This document shows positions 8,228-16,726 of a DNA stretch of 64,000 nucleotides, one piece after another. The notes under the pieces are model-generated. The model was not told the DNA's origin, made no database searches, and was given only the letters and a program-made list of their open reading frames with translations. A program made the translations under genes and the position numbers. This stretch comes from DASQUK01 sp963813485 (GTDB lineage: Bacteria > Actinomycetota > Acidimicrobiia > Acidimicrobiales > VFJN01), in NCBI GenBank assembly GCA_963813485.1, contig CAWEZE010000013.1, forward strand, positions 1 through 64,000. Direction: 5' to 3'. Position 1 is the stretch's first letter, and every line of letters begins with the position of its first letter.

Positions 8228-9352
8228 TCAGGCCAGCGCCGCGAACCGGACGTCGTGCGCGGCGGCATCGGGGGCGAGGAAGCGCAGCAAGCGTCGCCCC
8301 TCGGCGGCCACCGCGGACCTCGCCCGCTGGTTCAGCCGGGGGGCGTGGTCGACGACGATGGCGGCGCTCTCGCGGCCGCGGCCGTGATCCATCCGCCAGG
8401 TGCCGCACACGAAGCCGTCGTGGAGCACCGACCCGCTGACCTTCCGCTCGGCACCGAACAGGCGGGCGCGGACCCGATCGTCGGCCGGGAAGAACCGGCT
8501 GCGGTCGTCGTGGGAGAGCAACAGGTTGTCGTACTCGGGCAGGAACCGCGGTGGCGCCGGGGTCTCGGGGTCGGGCCGGGCCGCATCCGGGACGTCGAAC
8601 AGTTCTCGGCCCCGCTCGTCGCGGAACGGCCGTAGCCGCGGGCGGAGCCGGTCCACGACCTCCCTCAGCCCGGTCAGGCGCGACCACGTCGCCACGTCGG
8701 ACACGGTCGCCGGCCCGAACGCCGCGAAGTAGCGCATGACCACCTCGTCGACGGAGGGGTTGCCCACCAGCGAACGACCCAACCACGCCTCGACGGTGGT
8801 GACCTTCACCTGGCCGCTGCGGCCCCACACCCCGCGGGGTGGGGCCTGGACGAGGCCGAGCTTGCAGCGGCAGGCATAGGCCAGGGCGGCGGCATCGAGC
8901 TCGGGAAACTTCTCGGCCATTGCGGCGCGCAGCTCGGCGTTGCTCAGCGGCTGCTCGGCCAGGGCCTGGCGGGCGAAGTCGAGGACCGGGTCGAGGTCGA
9001 TGCCCCGCAGCGGTGGCCCGTAGTCGCGGTGCCTGGTCAGCTCCGCGTCCAGCACGGGCTGGGCAAGGGACCGCAGCACCAGGCAGTCGTCGCCCGTGAC
9101 GAGGTGGATGGTGGCGCGCATGACCACGATCCGGACCGCACGGCGGTCGAGCATCGCCTGCGACAGATCGTCGGGCCGGAACCCGCCCAGTCGGGACCAG
9201 AGGGCGTGGTAGGGGTTGAGGGGCACCTGCGCCTGGAGGCCGACCAGATGCGCAACCGCGTCGAGGGCGGGCAGACTGCTCCGCTCGAGCAGAAGCTGGC
9301 GTGCGAGCGTGGCGCGGTTGAGCGTGCGTAGGTCGAGGACGTCCGCGGTCAC
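8228..9352 (-). CDS. winged-helix DNA-binding domain protein (HTH_42/AlkZ-like)
   Basis: A 374-aa protein starting with GTG (VTADVLDLRTLNRATLARQL). The N-terminal HLVGLQAQVPLNPYHALWSR and the downstream IVVMRATIHLVTGDDC segment are characteristic of the HTH_42 family that includes the Streptomyces crosslink-repair glycosylase AlkZ and YcaQ. Most actinobacterial members have no assigned substrate. The distinct C-terminal part contains FLPEYDNLLLSHDDRSRF, also conserved in the group. The start overlaps the stop of the SCO6745-like gene by 4 bp. DNA repair is possible but not shown. Confidence 0.85.
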   Translation of the reverse strand: MTADVLDLRTLNRATLARQLLLERSSLPALDAVAHLVGLQAQVPLNPYHALWSRLGGFRPDDLSQAMLDRRAVRIVVMRATIHLVTGDDCLVLRSLAQPVLDAELTRHRDYGPPLRGIDLDPVLDFARQALAEQPLSNAELRAAMAEKFPELDAAALAYACRCKLGLVQAPPRGVWGRSGQVKVTTVEAWLGRSLVGNPSVDEVVMRYFAAFGPATVSDVATWSRLTGLREVVDRLRPRLRPFRDERGRELFDVPDAARPDPETPAPPRFLPEYDNLLLSHDDRSRFFPADDRVRARLFGAERKVSGSVLHDGFVCGTWRMDHGRGRESAAIVVDHAPRLNQRARSAVAAEGRRLLRFLAPDAAAHDVRFAALA

Positions 9353-10257
9353 TGCGTGGATTCGGTCCGGGCGAGCTCGTGCGGGCCCCTGGGCAGGTAG
9401 CCGCCGGCTTGGCGCACGGCGACACTCCACGGTTCGACGATCCCGACCAGCTCGTCGAGGTCGGCCCCCAAGGCCTCGATCGCCGGACGCACGTGGCCGT
9501 CGGTGGCGACCTCGACCGCTTCGCGCTGGGCCCGCCCGCGTTCGGAGAATCCGTCCCCGTCGAGCAACCCGCGGCTGCGCAGGCGCTCCGTGGCGTCGTC
9601 GAGCTCCGCCGACGACCAGGCCCGGCTGCGGATGTAGCTGCGCATCGGCAGTCCCCAGTACAGCTCGGTGAGCAGGCCGATCTCCACCGCGTCGAAGCCC
9701 GCGGTGGTCCAGGCGGCCGTGTGCGCGTCGCCCCGGAACTCCCGCAGCAGGTCGGCGAGACGCCATGCGTCACCGAGGGGGTCACCGGGCAGCCCCAACG
9801 ACCGCAGCCCCGCATACAGGGGACGGCCCTCGACCCGGAGCGGATCGGTGGCGCGCGCCAGCAGGGCCGTCACCGTCGCCAACCCCGCCGGTGACTCGCC
9901 GAGGATGCGCGCCAACTGGGCCGTGGCGCCGCGGGCCCGCGCCGCGGCGATGGTGGGGGGGTCGGTCAACCCCCGGCCGGTCGCCACGGCCGGTACCACC
10001 ACCGCCGGGTTGAAGACGGCGAACGCGGCGGCGACCAGCTCGCCCGGGACCTGCCCGAGGGCCGAGCCGCGGCTGTAGAAGTAGGCGGGCCCGTCGGGCA
10101 GCTGCACACCGTTGCCGATGGTGCCGGGGCTGGGGCCGAACCCGAGCGCCACGTACTCCGCGTGGCACTCGGGCGAGAAGTAGACCTGCCCGACGAACGG
10201 CTCGATCGTTGCCGCCAGCCGCCGCGCCCGGCGGGACAGGGTTTCGTTGTCGATCAC
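9349..10257 (-). CDS. SCO6745-like helical protein
   Basis: A 302-aa soluble, alanine-rich protein. Landmarks are the N-terminal RRLAATIEPFVGQVYFSPECHAEY, a central GNGVQLPDGPAYFYSRGSALG and a C-terminal winged-helix-like GLLDGDGFSERGRAQREAVE. These match, from memory, the actinobacterial SCO6745 family, described only as helix-turn-helix-containing. The GTG start at 10257 lies 22 bp after the dehydrogenase stop, and the stop overlaps the next gene by 4 bp, so it is the third gene of a four-gene operon. Function unknown. Confidence 0.8.
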   Translation of the reverse strand: MIDNETLSRRARRLAATIEPFVGQVYFSPECHAEYVALGFGPSPGTIGNGVQLPDGPAYFYSRGSALGQVPGELVAAAFAVFNPAVVVPAVATGRGLTDPPTIAAARARGATAQLARILGESPAGLATVTALLARATDPLRVEGRPLYAGLRSLGLPGDPLGDAWRLADLLREFRGDAHTAAWTTAGFDAVEIGLLTELYWGLPMRSYIRSRAWSSAELDDATERLRSRGLLDGDGFSERGRAQREAVEVATDGHVRPAIEALGADLDELVGIVEPWSVAVRQAGGYLPRGPHELARTESTQ

Positions 10258-10279
10258 CGAAGCGCCTCCGTCGGATCCG

Positions 10280-11320
10280 TCAGGGAACCACCAGGACCTT
10301 GCAGTGTCGCTCGGGGTCGGCCAACTCGCGGAACGCCCCGGGCGCGCCGTCGAGCCCCACCTCGCCCGTGATCAGCGGGGCCACATCGATCTCGCCCTCG
10401 GCGATCGAGCGGAGGCTGGCCTCGAACTCCGCGGGGTCGTAACCCAGCACGAACTGCAGGCTCAGTTCCTTGGCGATGCCGAAGAAGGGCGTGACCGTGT
10501 CCGGCTGCATGCACACCCCGACGACCACGATGCGGCTCTGCGCGGGCGCCACCCGCAGGGCATCGTCGATGATTCCCGGGACGCCGATCGCCTCGAACAC
10601 GACTGGTGCCTGACCCCGCGCGGCCCGCTTCCACGCGTCGAAGGCGGGCTCGACCACGGGATCCACGACCTCGTGCGCACCCATGACAGTGGCCAAAGAC
10701 CGGCGGGCCGGCGACAGATCGGCGGCGACGATCGGCTCGACCGCCCGGAGCCCGAGCGCTGCGATCACGGCCAGACCGACCGGGCCGCAACCGAGCACGA
10801 CGGCGCCGTCGCCGGCGTCGATCCCCGAGCGGTTGACGGCGTGGAGGCCGACCGCCATCGGCTCGGCCAGGGCCGCGTGACGCGGATCCAGGCCGTTGGG
10901 CACCACCTGGACGAACGGCGCCGACAGCAGGATGCGTTCGCCGTAGCCGGCCGGGAGGTCGTTGCTGTAGACGATGTCGCGCAGGCCCGTCGGGGTGAGC
11001 ATGATCGGAACCGAGGTGACGATGGTCCCGGGAACGGGGCCGACCGTGTCGGGCCCGACGTCGAGCACCTCGGCGGCGAACTCGTGTCCCATGAACACGT
11101 CCCGGCCGAGATCGAGCGGCGGCGCCCCGAAGTCGGGTAGCCCGTCCATGTCCGCCAGCAGCCCGAGCATCGTGGCTGCGTGCTGGACGAAGTGCAGGTC
11201 CGAGCCGCAGATGCCGCAGGCCTTGACCTGCGCCAGGACCTGACCGAAGCCCGGTTGGGGATCCGGTGCGTCGTCTCGGACGATCAGCTCGGACGCCCCG
11301 CGCAGAACCAGCGCCCGCAT
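10280..11320 (-). CDS. medium-chain zinc-type alcohol dehydrogenase
   Basis: A 346-aa dehydrogenase. Catalytic-zinc features are visible: CGICGSDLH near residues 35-43 and GHEFAAEV near residue 78. The Rossmann motif GCGPVGL (GxGxxG) starts around residue 178, followed by an acidic residue in VAADLSP, suggesting NAD+. The four-cysteine structural-zinc loop of classical enzymes is absent. It resembles threonine dehydrogenase or formaldehyde dehydrogenase-like paralogues, but the substrate is unknown. The ATG overlaps the stop of the LLM oxidoreductase upstream by 1 bp, so the two are probably consecutive steps in one catabolic route. Confidence 0.88.
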   Translation of the reverse strand: MRALVLRGASELIVRDDAPDPQPGFGQVLAQVKACGICGSDLHFVQHAATMLGLLADMDGLPDFGAPPLDLGRDVFMGHEFAAEVLDVGPDTVGPVPGTIVTSVPIMLTPTGLRDIVYSNDLPAGYGERILLSAPFVQVVPNGLDPRHAALAEPMAVGLHAVNRSGIDAGDGAVVLGCGPVGLAVIAALGLRAVEPIVAADLSPARRSLATVMGAHEVVDPVVEPAFDAWKRAARGQAPVVFEAIGVPGIIDDALRVAPAQSRIVVVGVCMQPDTVTPFFGIAKELSLQFVLGYDPAEFEASLRSIAEGEIDVAPLITGEVGLDGAPGAFRELADPERHCKVLVVP

Positions 11321-12555
11321 CAGCCCCCCTGCGCCTCACCGTCGCCGCCGGCGGCCGTGCTCTTGGCCTGCGCCTCCTCCACATGCGACGTGATGGCGTT
11401 GAGGATCGCCTGGCCAGCGGCGCCGAACAGCTGATTCCGCTTCTCCACCGCCCACTCGTGCGACGCCCGAGGTGCGGCGAGCTGCCCAGTGAAGTGGGGA
11501 GCCACCTCGCGGGCGAACAGGCGGTACGAGCGCATGGTCGCCTCGGGGTCGGCCCAGTCGTGGCCCAACAGCAGGAACGTACCGAACCCGCCCGACTGCT
11601 CGAGCAGTCCCTCGATGTAGGCGATGGCGTCGTCGGGGGTGCCGATGACGACATTGCCCGACTCGGCGTAGGTCTCGACGAACTCTCGCGGCGTGCGGGG
11701 GCCGCCGTCGACCTGGTTGGCCAGCGGCACGAAACCGGCGCCACCCCCGAAATAGTCGGCGAAGTCCTTCAGGCCGTGTGTGCAGTCCTCGATGGCCTGG
11801 TCCCGGGACTCGGCGAGGTGCACAGCCCCCAGGACCCGCCAACTGCGGCGATCGGGCTCGGGGCGGCCGGCAGCACGCGCCTGCTCCTGCACCACGCTCC
11901 AGGCCTGGCCGATGGCGGCGAAGCCCTCGAACAGGGTCATGGACAGCGACAGCAGCGACACGCCGTACGTGCCGGCCAGCCGCGGCCCGGAGGGCGAAAT
12001 CATGGCCGCGACGGCCACCTCGAAATGGGGGTGGGTGTAGGGGCGCACCTGGAGCCGGCAGTCGCGCATCGTGAACCAGTCGGTCTGGCGCGTGACTGGC
12101 TCGTCGGTCCGCAACAGGGTCAGGATCGCCTCGAGCGACTCCTCCATCATGCGCCGCTGGTCCACGGGGTCGATGCCCAGCATGAAGGCGTCGCTGGGCA
12201 GCGCTCCCGGTCCGGCGCCGAAGATGAGGCGCCCGCGTGTGAGGTGGTCGAGCAGCACCAGCCGGTCGGCGACCAACCAGGGATGGTGGTACGGGAGAGA
12301 CACGACGCCCGTCCCGAGCATGACGTGGCGGGTGCGCTCGGCGGCGGCGGCGATGAACACCTCGGGGCAGGCAATGATCTCGTAGCCCCCCGAGTGGTGC
12401 TCGCCGAACCAGACCTCGTCGTAGCCGAGCCGATCGAGCGCGACGACGCGGTCGAGGTCGTACTCCAGCGCCAGGGTCGGGTTCTGGCCGACCGGGTGGA
12501 ATGGGGCGAAGAAGGCGCCGAAGCGCAACGGCCAGGGAGCGGGCACGGCGCTCAC
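11320..12555 (-). CDS. LLM-class flavin-dependent monooxygenase
   Basis: A 411-aa luciferase-like protein. Family hallmarks are FGAFFAPFHPVGQNPTLALE at the start, DEVWFGEHHSGGYEIIACPE, the TGVVSLPYHHP strand and GVGAGPGALPSD-like GRLIFGAGPGALPSD. Such enzymes use reduced FMN from a partner reductase to oxidise a substrate with O2; the length and N-terminal signature resemble limonene monooxygenase-type members. The GTG start at 12555 heads a four-gene minus-strand operon with a dehydrogenase next. No flavin reductase is in the window. The real substrate is not determined. Confidence 0.88.
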   Translation of the reverse strand: MSAVPAPWPLRFGAFFAPFHPVGQNPTLALEYDLDRVVALDRLGYDEVWFGEHHSGGYEIIACPEVFIAAAAERTRHVMLGTGVVSLPYHHPWLVADRLVLLDHLTRGRLIFGAGPGALPSDAFMLGIDPVDQRRMMEESLEAILTLLRTDEPVTRQTDWFTMRDCRLQVRPYTHPHFEVAVAAMISPSGPRLAGTYGVSLLSLSMTLFEGFAAIGQAWSVVQEQARAAGRPEPDRRSWRVLGAVHLAESRDQAIEDCTHGLKDFADYFGGGAGFVPLANQVDGGPRTPREFVETYAESGNVVIGTPDDAIAYIEGLLEQSGGFGTFLLLGHDWADPEATMRSYRLFAREVAPHFTGQLAAPRASHEWAVEKRNQLFGAAGQAILNAITSHVEEAQAKSTAAGGDGEAQGG

Positions 12556-12624
12556 CGCCCCCGCGTACGAACATCGGAACGGATCACTGCCTGCCGACCT
12601 CCCCCTGTGGCCTCGGGCACGTGG

Positions 12625-12689
12625 TAACGGCCGTTATCGGCAACCTAGCCTGCGGGGGGAGGTGTCACCGATTCGGGGTCCGGACCCCG
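12625..12689. promoter_or_regulatory. two palindromes in the LLM/SNF2 divergent region
   Basis: TAACGGCCGTTA (12625-12636) and CGGGGTCCGGACCCCG (12674-12689) are perfect palindromes in the 140-200 bp between the divergent LLM and SNF2 genes. The second is followed directly by TAGACT (12690-12695), a possible -10 for the helicase gene. They may be operators; no regulator is assigned. Confidence 0.45.
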
Positions 12690-12756
12690 TAGACTGATGA
12701 AAGCCATCCCCCTGGGTAGATGGCGGACACCTGGTCGTGCGGCGCCGTACGCCGAC

Positions 12757-15700
12757 ATGGGCCAGCAGACGATGGAGACCCAACTGGACCAAACCAGCTT
12801 CGAGGCGCTCGTCGCGTCCGAGGTCGACGGGCAGATCGCAGCAGACGACCTGCCGGCGCTCGCGGCGCAGCCGCAGCGCTGGGCCGCGACCTTGCACCAC
12901 ATGCTCGAGGAGATCGAGGACACGCTGGAGGCAGTGGCGCGGTCGGGCCGCTACGAGCGCGACCAGGCACTCGCCGACCTTTCCGACGAGCGCGCTGCCG
13001 TCGCGGCTGCGCTGCGGCGGGTCACGGGGGAGGACGTTGACCTTCCCGACCCCACCACCTTGGGCGACGGCGACGACGCGGCCATGGCCGCGTCGGGTGA
13101 GCCGGAGGCCGAACTGGTGCAGGCCCCGGCGCTGCAGGCGTCGTGGGCCCCCGGCGAGGTGGTGCTGTGGGCGGGCAATCCGTCGGCCAGGTCCGCCGGC
13201 GGCGAGGACCTGCAGCGGCTGATCGACGAGGCCGGCGGCTCGGCCATCGAATGGGAGAAGCACAAGGGCGCCCCGCTGCCCTCCGGGGATCGGGCGCCGG
13301 CAGTCTCTGCGCCCCTCACGGCAGCCCTTGGCTGGCTCGTGGGCGTGGGCGCGGGCCAGCTCGCCCTGGATGCCGGCCCGAGTGTGCGTTGGCTCGGCGA
13401 GGTGGCGGCCTGGGCCACCGACCTGGTGGCGCAGGGCCGCATGGTGCCCACGCTGCGACGCGGGGGATCGGCGGCCGCCCGCGGCCGCCAGCGCAGCGGC
13501 TCCTACGTCGTCCAGTGGATCGCGGCCGTCGTCGAACGCGAGCGCATTCGCGAGCTGTCGGCCCGCATGCCCGGCCCGGTGCGGGTCTTCGACCCTGCGA
13601 CAGGGCCTGAGCGCCTGTGCCGCACCGTGTTGAACGCCGCCGTCGACGCTGTGTGCCGCGCGGGAGCGGCGCGCCTGGTCACCGCCGCCACGCCGCCCGT
13701 CGCCCGGAGCCGGCGCGACGTGGCCGAGGCCGTGCTGGCGGGTCTGGCCGGCGAGGCCTTCGCCGCCGCCCACGGTCCCGCGACCGAGGTGGCCGACGAC
13801 CTGCGCCGCTGGGCGGCGCCGGTGGTGGGGGACGGCGACGTCGGGCTGATCGTGCGGCTGGACCCCCCGGAGGCCGACGGGGGCTGGCTCCTGACGGTGG
13901 ACGCCACCGGGGTCGAACGCCATCCGCTCCCGGTCGAGCAGGCCGTGTCCGCGTCCGGCGCCAAGGCCCAACGGGTCGAGGCCCAGCTCCGCCGCCTCGA
14001 ACGGCTCCTGCCGGCGCTCAGCCGCACCGGGCGGCGCGGTCACGTGGTCCTCGGGGTCGACGAAGCCTGGGACGTCATGACCCGCACCGGGCGCGTCCTG
14101 CAGTCGGTTGGGTTCGACGTGCGCGTGCCCACCGCGTCATGGACCCGGCCGTCGCCACGCCTGCGGCTCGAGGCCGCCGGGCCTGCGGGACCAGCGAAGG
14201 TGGGGCCCAACCAGCTGTCCAAGGTCCGCTGGTCGGTATTGTTCGACGACCTCGAGCTCGACGCCGCCGCTATCGCCCGCCTCACCGCACAGGCGCGGCC
14301 GCTGGTCCAGGCCAAGGGCCGGTGGGTCGAGCTCGACCACGCCGACCTCGAGGCGGCCGCCAAGGCGTTGGCCGAGCAGAGCGGGTCGACCGAGCTCACC
14401 GGCGCCGCCATCCTGCGCCACGCCGTCGGCCTGGAAGAGAGTGCCCTCGCCGGGCCGGCGATCGTGGCCGGCAGCGGCTGGGCCGTCGAGCTGGTCCGGG
14501 GCGCCAGCGACGAACCGCCGGCGCCGCTCGGGCCCCCTGACGGCTTCGTCGGCAAGCTGCGGAGCTACCAGGCGGAGGCGCGGGGCTGGCTGGCTTTTCT
14601 CGATCGTGTGGGGCTCGGCGGCTGCCTGGCGATGGACATGGGCCTTGGCAAGACCCCGACGATGCTCGCCCACCTGCTGGACACCCGCGGCCAGGGGCCC
14701 GTGCTGGTCATCGCGCCGCCTGCGGTATTGGGCAACTGGGCCGCGGAGGCCAAGCGGTTCACTCCGGACCTGCGGGTAGAGGTCCACCACGGCGCCGCAC
14801 GCGCCGAGGCCGACGAGGTCGCCGAGGTGGCCGACCACGCCGACGTGGTGCTCACGACGTACGGCACGGCCGTGCGTGACGTCGACGCGCTGGCCACGGT
14901 CGACTGGCACCGGGTGGTGCTCGACGAGGCGCAGGCCATCAAGAACCCCGCCAGCGAGGTGGCCCGCGAGCTGCGGCGGATTCCGGGCCGGTCGCGCCTG
15001 GCGCTGACCGGTACCCCGATCGAGAACGGGCTCGGGGACCTGTGGTCGATCCTCGACTACACGAACCCGGGCCTCGTGGGCCCGCGCCCGGCCTTCATTC
15101 AGCAGCTGTCGACGCCGCGCAACGGCTCCGGCGCCCCCGGCGAGGCGGCCCTGCGGGCCCTCAACGGCCTGCTGGTCTTCCGCCGCACCAAGGCGGAGCC
15201 GGAGATCGCCGCCGAACTGCCCGACAAGATCGACGAGCTCGACCACTGCGGCATGACCGCCGAGCAGATCGGCCTCTACCAGGCCGTGCTCGACAACCTG
15301 CTCGGCGTCAACCTCGGCACCGACGACCGGCGATCCCGCACCGGCCACGTGCTCGCGGCCATCACCGCCCTCAAGCAGATCTGCGACCACCCGGCCGCGT
15401 ATATCAACGACGACCAGGGACCGCTCGAGGGCCGGTCGGGCAAGCTCGCCCGACTCGACGAGCTGGTCGACAACGTGTTCGCGGCCGGAGAACGCGTGCT
15501 GGTGTTCACCCACTTCGCTCGTTGGGGCGAGCGCTTGTCCGAGCACCTGACCAAGCGGACCGGCGTTCCGGTGGCCTGCTACCACGGTGGCCTGACGCGG
15601 GGCACCCGCGACCGCCTGGTTCGCGAGTTCCAGGAGGGGACGGGGCCCGGGGCCCTGGTGCTGTCGATCAAGGCCGGCGGGTCGGGTCTCAACCTCACAG

Positions 15701-16044
15701 CCGCCAACCATGTCGTGCTGTACGACCGCTGGTGGAACCCCGCCGTCGAGGACCAGGCCCGCGACCGGGCGTGGCGCATCGGCCAGGCCAACACGGTCAT
15801 CAGCCACCGGCTCGTGTGCCCCGGCACGGTCGACGAGCAGGTGGAGGAGGTCGTGGCGGGCAAGCGCCGCATCGCCGACCTGGTGCTGCCGGCCAGTAGC
15901 TCGGTCGGCGACCTCACGCCCGATCAGCTCCGGCAGGCCCTCGGGCTGCGGTCCGAGGCGCTGGTGGACGAGACCAGCGCCGACACGCTCGTGCGCGACC
16001 AAATCGACAAGGTCGACAAGACCGACAAGGAGGCAGCGGCATGA
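12757..16044 (+). CDS. SNF2-family DNA/RNA helicase with SNF2-associated N-terminal domain
   Basis: A roughly 1095-aa protein. The C-terminal half is a complete SNF2 motor: Walker A MDMGLGKTPTM near residue 630, DEAQ box VVLDEAQAIKN, LTGTPIENGLGDLWSILDY, the FRRTKAEPEIAAELPDK motif, then the helicase-C segment CYHGGLTRGTR, SIKAGGSGLNL and DRWWNPAVEDQARDRAWRIG. The first ~600 residues correspond to the SNF2-associated region found in actinobacterial orthologues. The start is uncertain: ATG at 12697, 12757 or 12772 are all in frame without a clear ribosome binding site; 12757 is a compromise. The stop overlaps a small gene (ATGA). In actinomycetes these helicases often pair with a SWIM zinc-finger protein, which is not seen here. 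Confidence 0.9.
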   Translation: MGQQTMETQLDQTSFEALVASEVDGQIAADDLPALAAQPQRWAATLHHMLEEIEDTLEAVARSGRYERDQALADLSDERAAVAAALRRVTGEDVDLPDPTTLGDGDDAAMAASGEPEAELVQAPALQASWAPGEVVLWAGNPSARSAGGEDLQRLIDEAGGSAIEWEKHKGAPLPSGDRAPAVSAPLTAALGWLVGVGAGQLALDAGPSVRWLGEVAAWATDLVAQGRMVPTLRRGGSAAARGRQRSGSYVVQWIAAVVERERIRELSARMPGPVRVFDPATGPERLCRTVLNAAVDAVCRAGAARLVTAATPPVARSRRDVAEAVLAGLAGEAFAAAHGPATEVADDLRRWAAPVVGDGDVGLIVRLDPPEADGGWLLTVDATGVERHPLPVEQAVSASGAKAQRVEAQLRRLERLLPALSRTGRRGHVVLGVDEAWDVMTRTGRVLQSVGFDVRVPTASWTRPSPRLRLEAAGPAGPAKVGPNQLSKVRWSVLFDDLELDAAAIARLTAQARPLVQAKGRWVELDHADLEAAAKALAEQSGSTELTGAAILRHAVGLEESALAGPAIVAGSGWAVELVRGASDEPPAPLGPPDGFVGKLRSYQAEARGWLAFLDRVGLGGCLAMDMGLGKTPTMLAHLLDTRGQGPVLVIAPPAVLGNWAAEAKRFTPDLRVEVHHGAARAEADEVAEVADHADVVLTTYGTAVRDVDALATVDWHRVVLDEAQAIKNPASEVARELRRIPGRSRLALTGTPIENGLGDLWSILDYTNPGLVGPRPAFIQQLSTPRNGSGAPGEAALRALNGLLVFRRTKAEPEIAAELPDKIDELDHCGMTAEQIGLYQAVLDNLLGVNLGTDDRRSRTGHVLAAITALKQICDHPAAYINDDQGPLEGRSGKLARLDELVDNVFAAGERVLVFTHFARWGERLSEHLTKRTGVPVACYHGGLTRGTRDRLVREFQEGTGPGALVLSIKAGGSGLNLTAANHVVLYDRWWNPAVEDQARDRAWRIGQANTVISHRLVCPGTVDEQVEEVVAGKRRIADLVLPASSSVGDLTPDQLRQALGLRSEALVDETSADTLVRDQIDKVDKTDKEAAA

Positions 16045-16316
16045 GCACCCGTCGCCGGCGCCGCTCGCAGAACCCGCCCTCCAAGGCGCAGGCATTCTGG
16101 GCCGACAACGGCTACCAGCCGGCTCCGAGCCCGCAGATCAGGCCCACCTCCGATCCGGGTGCCCTGCCGCGCTCGCTCGGCGACCCGCCGTTGGCGCCCG
16201 CGGTGTCGCAGCACCACCTCGATGCCGTCTACGAAGAGGCGGTACGGGCCGCTATCGCCCTGGCGGCTGCAAACGGGCTGGTCGCCGCAGACGCAGCCGA
16301 CGGCGCGGGGGGCTGA
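16041..16316 (+). CDS. small basic protein translationally coupled to SNF2 helicase
   Basis: A 91-aa product, MSTRRRRRSQNPPSKAQAFW onward, whose ATG overlaps the helicase stop (ATGA). The N-terminus is strongly basic (five consecutive arginines), the middle is proline-rich and the last 35 residues form an alanine-rich helix (LDAVYEEAVRAAIALAAANG). I recognise no domain. The coupling suggests a stoichiometric partner of the helicase, perhaps contacting nucleic acid through the arginine run. GC-rich coding pattern and overlap support a real gene; function unknown. Confidence 0.65.
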   Translation: MSTRRRRRSQNPPSKAQAFWADNGYQPAPSPQIRPTSDPGALPRSLGDPPLAPAVSQHHLDAVYEEAVRAAIALAAANGLVAADAADGAGG

Positions 16317-16416
16317 GGCCACCGGCTCGTCGGTAGGCGGGGCCATGCCGGGGCCCTTCGGCGGTCCGAGCGGCTGCGGCCGTGGCGCTCGCCGGCGACT
16401 GGCCCGCCATCAGCCC

Positions 16417-16436
16417 GCGAGATCGCCGCATCTCGC
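16417..16436. terminator. hairpin between convergent genes
   Basis: GCGAGAT and ATCTCGC form a 7-bp stem with a 6-base loop (CGCCGC), about 100 bp after the helicase operon. No T-tract follows, as is common in GC-rich actinomycetes. It could serve both directions. Confidence 0.4.
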
Positions 16437-16437
16437 C

Positions 16438-16630
16438 CTATCGCCTAGCGAGCCGCAGGCCCTGGAGCCGGTCAAGGGCGCCGGCAATGGGACGGGCGTG
16501 GCGGTCGATGTCCGCCCACGGGTCAGCGCGGCGCGCCAGGCGGCGGAACACGTTGTGCACGGTGTACCTCTGAGGTCCGATCCGCAGCTCGGACGATCAG
16601 CTCTATCCGGGTCTCACGCTTGCGTGCCAC
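16438..16630 (-). pseudogene. possible 63-aa gene broken by one extra base
   Basis: From GTG at 16630 the minus strand reads VARKRETRIELIV, then goes out of frame; one frame over it continues ELRIGPQRYTVHNVFRRLAR and about 30 further residues to LQGLRLARR and a TAG at 16440-16438. Dropping one base near 16591-16595 joins them into one natural-looking basic protein of about 63 aa. I recognise no family. The remainder of the 410-bp stretch 16317-16726 shows only the hairpin at 16417. The single-base break resembles those in four other genes of this window. Confidence 0.35.
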
Positions 16631-16726
16631 GGGATAGCTCCACCCCGGTTGCAAGCGGCGTGACGCCGGACCTCTTTGACCGTCTCTCGTTCGCACTCGA
16701 CGGTTTCCGTCATGTTCGAACGCCGG

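Noticed and set aside
11266..12627. Long plus-strand open frame opposite the LLM oxidoreductase
   Set aside because: It is a GC-skew shadow; the protein is His/Arg/Gly-rich without motifs, while the minus strand has clear LLM signatures.
16700..16725. GTTCGAAC near 16714 as a second SOS box
   Set aside because: It lacks the four-base spacer of the CGAAC-N4-GTTCG box and lies at the 3' end of the gene.
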